From Malus domestica (lineage: Eukaryota > Streptophyta > Magnoliopsida > Rosales > Rosaceae): a stretch of DNA of 64,000 nt. Both the position numbers and the translations under genes were made by a program. The stretch covers positions 11,048,501 to 11,112,500 of the forward strand of contig NC_091669.1 in the NCBI RefSeq assembly GCF_042453785.1. Direction: 5' to 3'. Below, in pieces: positions 61,231-64,000 of this stretch (position 1 is the first letter of the stretch; every line of letters begins with the position of its first letter). A model generated the notes under the pieces. That model saw only the letters and a program-made list of their open reading frames with translations. It was not told the DNA's origin and did not search any database.

Positions 61231-61700
61231 GGGAACCATGAATTGATTTTGCTTCACACTATCTTGATCAAGATAGTGTGAAGCTTTTAAGAATTTGTAG
61301 TTGTCCTCCATTGATGAAACTTTTGTTGGTGAAGCTTTGGAGTTGAAGCTTTTGTTGGTGAAGCTTTTATGGGTGAAGCTTTTGTTGGGTACCATGAATT
61401 GATTTTGCTTCACACTATCTTGATCAAGATAGTGTGAAGCTTTTGAGAATTTGTAGTTGTCTTCTATTGATGAAGCTTTTGTTGGTGAAGCTTTAGAGTT
61501 GAAGCTTTTGTTGGGTACCATGAATTGATTTTGCTTCACACTATCTTGATCAAGATAGTGTGAAGCTTTTGAGAATTTGTAGTTGTCCTTCATTGATGAA
61601 GCTTTTGTGGTGAAGCTTTGTTGGGTACCACAAATTGATTTTGCTTCACACTATCTTGATCAAGATAGTGTGAAGCTTTTGAGAATTTGTAGTTGTCCTC
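61231..61700 (+). repeat. Array with perfect 34-nt palindromes
   Basis: Four units share ACCATGAATTGATTTT, the 34-nt palindrome (61251-61284, 61407-61440, 61533-61566, 61653-61686), GAGAATTTGTAGTTGTC and TTGATGAAGCTTTTGTTGG. Unit lengths are 156, 126 and 120 bases because of variable numbers of GGTGAAGCTTT subunits. With the copy at 59214 there were originally five in a row. Confidence 0.93.
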
Positions 61701-61924
61701 CATTGATGAAGCTTTGTTGAATTTCCCAATTTTTTTTTTGGGAAACTAGAAAGTTGAAAATGTGGGAGAGACAACATATACAAATTTTGCTTCCACACTG
61801 TTGAGCAAGAGATTGTGATGCAAGCCACACCTTGTAGTAGTCAAAGGTTTGGATGAACCATATAAATTGAATTTTCTTCGAGCAGTCTTGAATTTGCTTC
61901 GAAGGTTTGAGAATTGTAGTTGCC

Positions 61925-62760
61925 CTCTATTGATGAAGCTTTTGTTGGCACCATAAATTGGTTTTGCTTCACACTGTCTTGATTAAGAGTGTGTGAAGCT
62001 TTTTAAGAATTGCGGTTGAACTCCTTTGATGAGGCTTTTGTTGGCACCATAAATTGGTTTTGCTTCACACTGTCTTGATCAAGAGTGTGTGAAGCTTTTG
62101 AGAATTGTGGTTGAACTCCTTTGATGAAGCTCTTGTTGGCACCATAAATTGGTTTTGCTTCACACTGTCTTAATCAAGAGTGTGTGAAACTTTTGAGAAT
62201 TATGGTTGCCCTCCATTGATGAAGCTCTTGTTGGCACCATAAATTAGTTTTTCTTCACACAGTCTTGATCAAGAGTGTGAGAAGCTTTTGAGAATTGTGG
62301 TTGAACTCCTTTGATGAAGCTCTTGTTGGCACCATAAATTGGTTTTGCTTCACACTGTCTTGATCAAGAGTGTGAAGCTTTTGAGAATTGTGGTTGCCCT
62401 CCATTGATGAAGCTCTTGTTGGCACCATAAATTGGTTTTGCTTCACACTGTCTTGATCAAAAGTGTGTGACGCTTTTGAGAATTATGGTTGCCCTCCATT
62501 AATGAAGCTCTTGTTGGCACCATAAATTGGTTTTGCTTCACACTGTCTTGATTAAGAGTGTGCGAAGCTTTTGAGAATTGTGGTTAAACTTCTTTGATGA
62601 AGCTCTTGTTGGCACCATAAATTGGTTTTGCTTCACACTGTCTTGATCAAGAGTGTGTGAAGCTTATGAGAATTGTGGTTGCCCTCCATTGATGAAGCTC
62701 TTGTTGGCACCATAAATTGGTTTTGCTTCACATTGTCTTGATTATGAGTGTGTGAAGCTT
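61925..62760 (+). repeat. 95-bp array with decayed palindromes
   Basis: About nine units begin TTGTTGGCACCATAAATTGG, then TTTTGCTTCACACTGTCTTG, ATCAAGAGTGTGTGAAGC, and alternate GGTTGAACTCCTTTGATG with GGTTGCCCTCCATTGATG. Starts near 61945, 62041, 62136, 62231 and 62326 are 95 to 96 bases apart. The palindrome core has become CTGTCTTGATCAAGAGTGTG here, so it no longer pairs fully. Confidence 0.92.
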
Positions 62761-63019
62761 TCTACGAGTTGTAGTGTTTGCATTGTTATAGAGGGGAAAT
62801 GTTTGAAGCAGATGCAAGATGGCTGAATAGCTTGATCTTCGTATGCCATGCACTGAAGTTGTTGTTGGCTTGCAATAAGACTTTGTTGGTGACTATAACT
62901 CTTGTTGGGCATAAGTGCTCCCCTAGTTAAGTTGTCAAGCTTGAGGGTTTTTGATTATTTGTGAATGCTAGGAGTTCATATGTACAAGTTGTACCACTCG
63001 TCTTCTGGTAGGTGGAATG
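62761..63019. other. Unique spacer between arrays
   Basis: Non-repetitive sequence except for a GTGCTCCCCTAGTTAAGTTG word at about 62911 that echoes the GTGCTCCCCTAAGTTCTCGA block of 55541. No gene seen. Confidence 0.5.
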
Positions 63020-63815
63020 AATGGTGAGTTGCTTTCATCACTTGGTTGGTGGTATGAAGGTGAGTTCCTTCATCACCTTTCATCATATTTCATCACCTGG
63101 TTGGTGGCACGAGGATGAGTTCATTCTTCACCTGGTTGGTGGCATGAATGGCAAGTTACCAAATGATATTAGAGTACGGGTTGTACGTTTCATTACCTGG
63201 TTGGTGGCATGAAGGAGAGTACGGATTGTACATTTTATCACCTGGTTGGTGGCATGAAGATGAGTTCCTTCTTCACTTAGTTAGTGGCATGAATGGCAAG
63301 TTGCCAAATGATATTATAGTACTGGTTGTACTTCATAACCTGGTTGGTGGCATGAAAAAGAGTACAGGTTGTACATTTCATCACCTGGTTTGTGGCATGA
63401 AGATGAGTTCCTTCTTCACCTGGTTGGTGGCATGAGTGGCAAGTTGCCAAATGATATTAGAGTACGGGTTGTACATTTCATCATCTGGTTGGTGGCATGA
63501 AGGAGAGTACGAGTTGTACATTTCATCACCTAGTTGGTGGCACGAAGATGAGTTCCTTCTTCACCTGGTTGGTGGCATGAGTGGCAAGTTGCCAAATGAT
63601 ATTAGAGTACGGGTTGTACAGTTCATCACCTGGTTGGTGGCATGAAGGAAAGTACGGGTCGTACATTTCATCACTTGGTTGGTGGCATAAAGATGAGTTC
63701 CTTCTTCACCTGGTTGGTGGCATGAAGGAGAGTACGGGTTGTACATTTCAACACCTGGTTGGTGGCATGAAGATGAGTTCCTTTTTCACATTTCATCACC
63801 TAGTTGGTGAGAATA
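63020..63815 (+). repeat. CACCTGGTTGGTGGCATGA array
   Basis: About 15 copies of CACCTGGTTGGTGGCATGA alternate with three linkers: GGAGAGTACGGGTTGTACAT, AGATGAGTTCCTTCTT and GTGGCAAGTTGCCAAATGAT. The linkers recur in a partly regular order, giving a higher-order unit of about 150 bases. The open frames through it (for example 63581-63967) come from the repeat and are not called. Confidence 0.93.
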
Positions 63816-64000
63816 AAGGCAAAGTGTCGAGGCACATTGTAGCAAGTGTCGAAGACACAAAGTATGTTAAACCCTGTCGAAGCACAATTGGCTTATGTAT
63901 GGATGTGTTGGAATGTATGATGTTTATGTATGAATGTGTTGGAATGTATAATGTTTATGTTGATTGATATGAGTGATGCTTATGAATGTTTTGCTATGCA
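63816..64000. other. Window end, short direct repeats
   Basis: AAGTGTCGA-type words repeat at 63835-63880, and ATGAATGTGTTGGAATGTAT and close variants repeat at 63900-63950. The retroelement-like block continues past the window. Confidence 0.5.

Larger units (their letters stand above)
55024..64000 (+). mobile_element. Large non-autonomous retroelement-like block
   Basis: It begins TGTTGATGCACAAAATCAGC, a TG-type LTR start, and continues with AAGATGTACGTGGTTCACCC and other sequence that I associate with very high-copy apple LTR elements. It runs to the window end without a closing LTR. Nine kilobases contain one 224-codon coiled-coil ORF, five distinct tandem arrays and a nested LTR-like insertion. 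No gag zinc knuckle, protease, reverse transcriptase or integrase motif is visible. A block GTGCTCCC(C/T)TAA...CGAGTGAGG (55541-55640) is repeated, diverged, at 58794-58890. No primer-binding site could be placed, so the LTR end is undecided. A named apple high-copy family such as HODOR is possible but untested. Confidence 0.55.

Noticed and set aside
63021..63967. Series of open frames rich in WWHE motifs
   Set aside because: They are translations of the CACCTGGTTGGTGGCATGA array and change frame between units.

Overview
The window is plant nuclear DNA, most likely from an apple or pear relative (Rosaceae, tribe Maleae). The genes have GT-AG introns and standard dicot products. The spaces between them are AT-rich and full of small foldback elements and LTR debris. 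The right end carries tandem-repeat blocks that I associate with high-copy apple retroelements. The genus is an inference from sequence style, not from a search.

Six protein-coding genes could be rebuilt exon by exon, and all keep an open frame across every junction: a reticulon-like ER-shaping protein (minus, 15481-17040, 247 aa), the photosystem II PsbP subunit (plus, 20622-21987, 268 aa), a WDR26/GID7-type LisH-CTLH-WD40 protein (minus, 22736-26681, 579 aa), a DExH6/NIH-type RNA helicase with R3H and ankyrin regions (plus, 28995-38435, 1277 aa), an NPR3/NPR4-type salicylic-acid receptor (plus, 46247-49655, 590 aa) and a TLC-domain membrane protein (plus, 51749-53582, 263 aa). They are housekeeping, photosynthesis and immunity genes with no common pathway. 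The WDR26-like and helicase genes are head to head, and PsbP and WDR26 are tail to tail.

Region by region: 1-1894 is part of a minus-strand LTR. 1895-15300 is intergenic, with many miniature elements and two related micro-genes (3962-4099 and 9058-9207, minus) that encode 45- and 49-residue peptides. Both peptides end in nine consecutive aspartates followed by a short tail closing in VAPAA. A second conserved block with a dyad lies upstream of each. 15300-38436 is the main gene block. 39010-41660 is a decayed PIF/Harbinger element with a multiply stopped transposase. 41922-43656 looks like a solo LTR related in its terminal sequence to the one at position 1. 46247-53582 holds the NPR and TLC genes. 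55024 to the window end is a very large non-autonomous retroelement-like block. It has one coiled-coil ORF, no recognisable gag-pol, at least five different tandem arrays (one built on a perfect 34-nt palindrome), and a 1.66-kb LTR-like insertion nested inside one array.

The candidates most worth following as undescribed biology are the twin poly-aspartate micro-genes with their conserved upstream block, and the palindrome-bearing retroelement.
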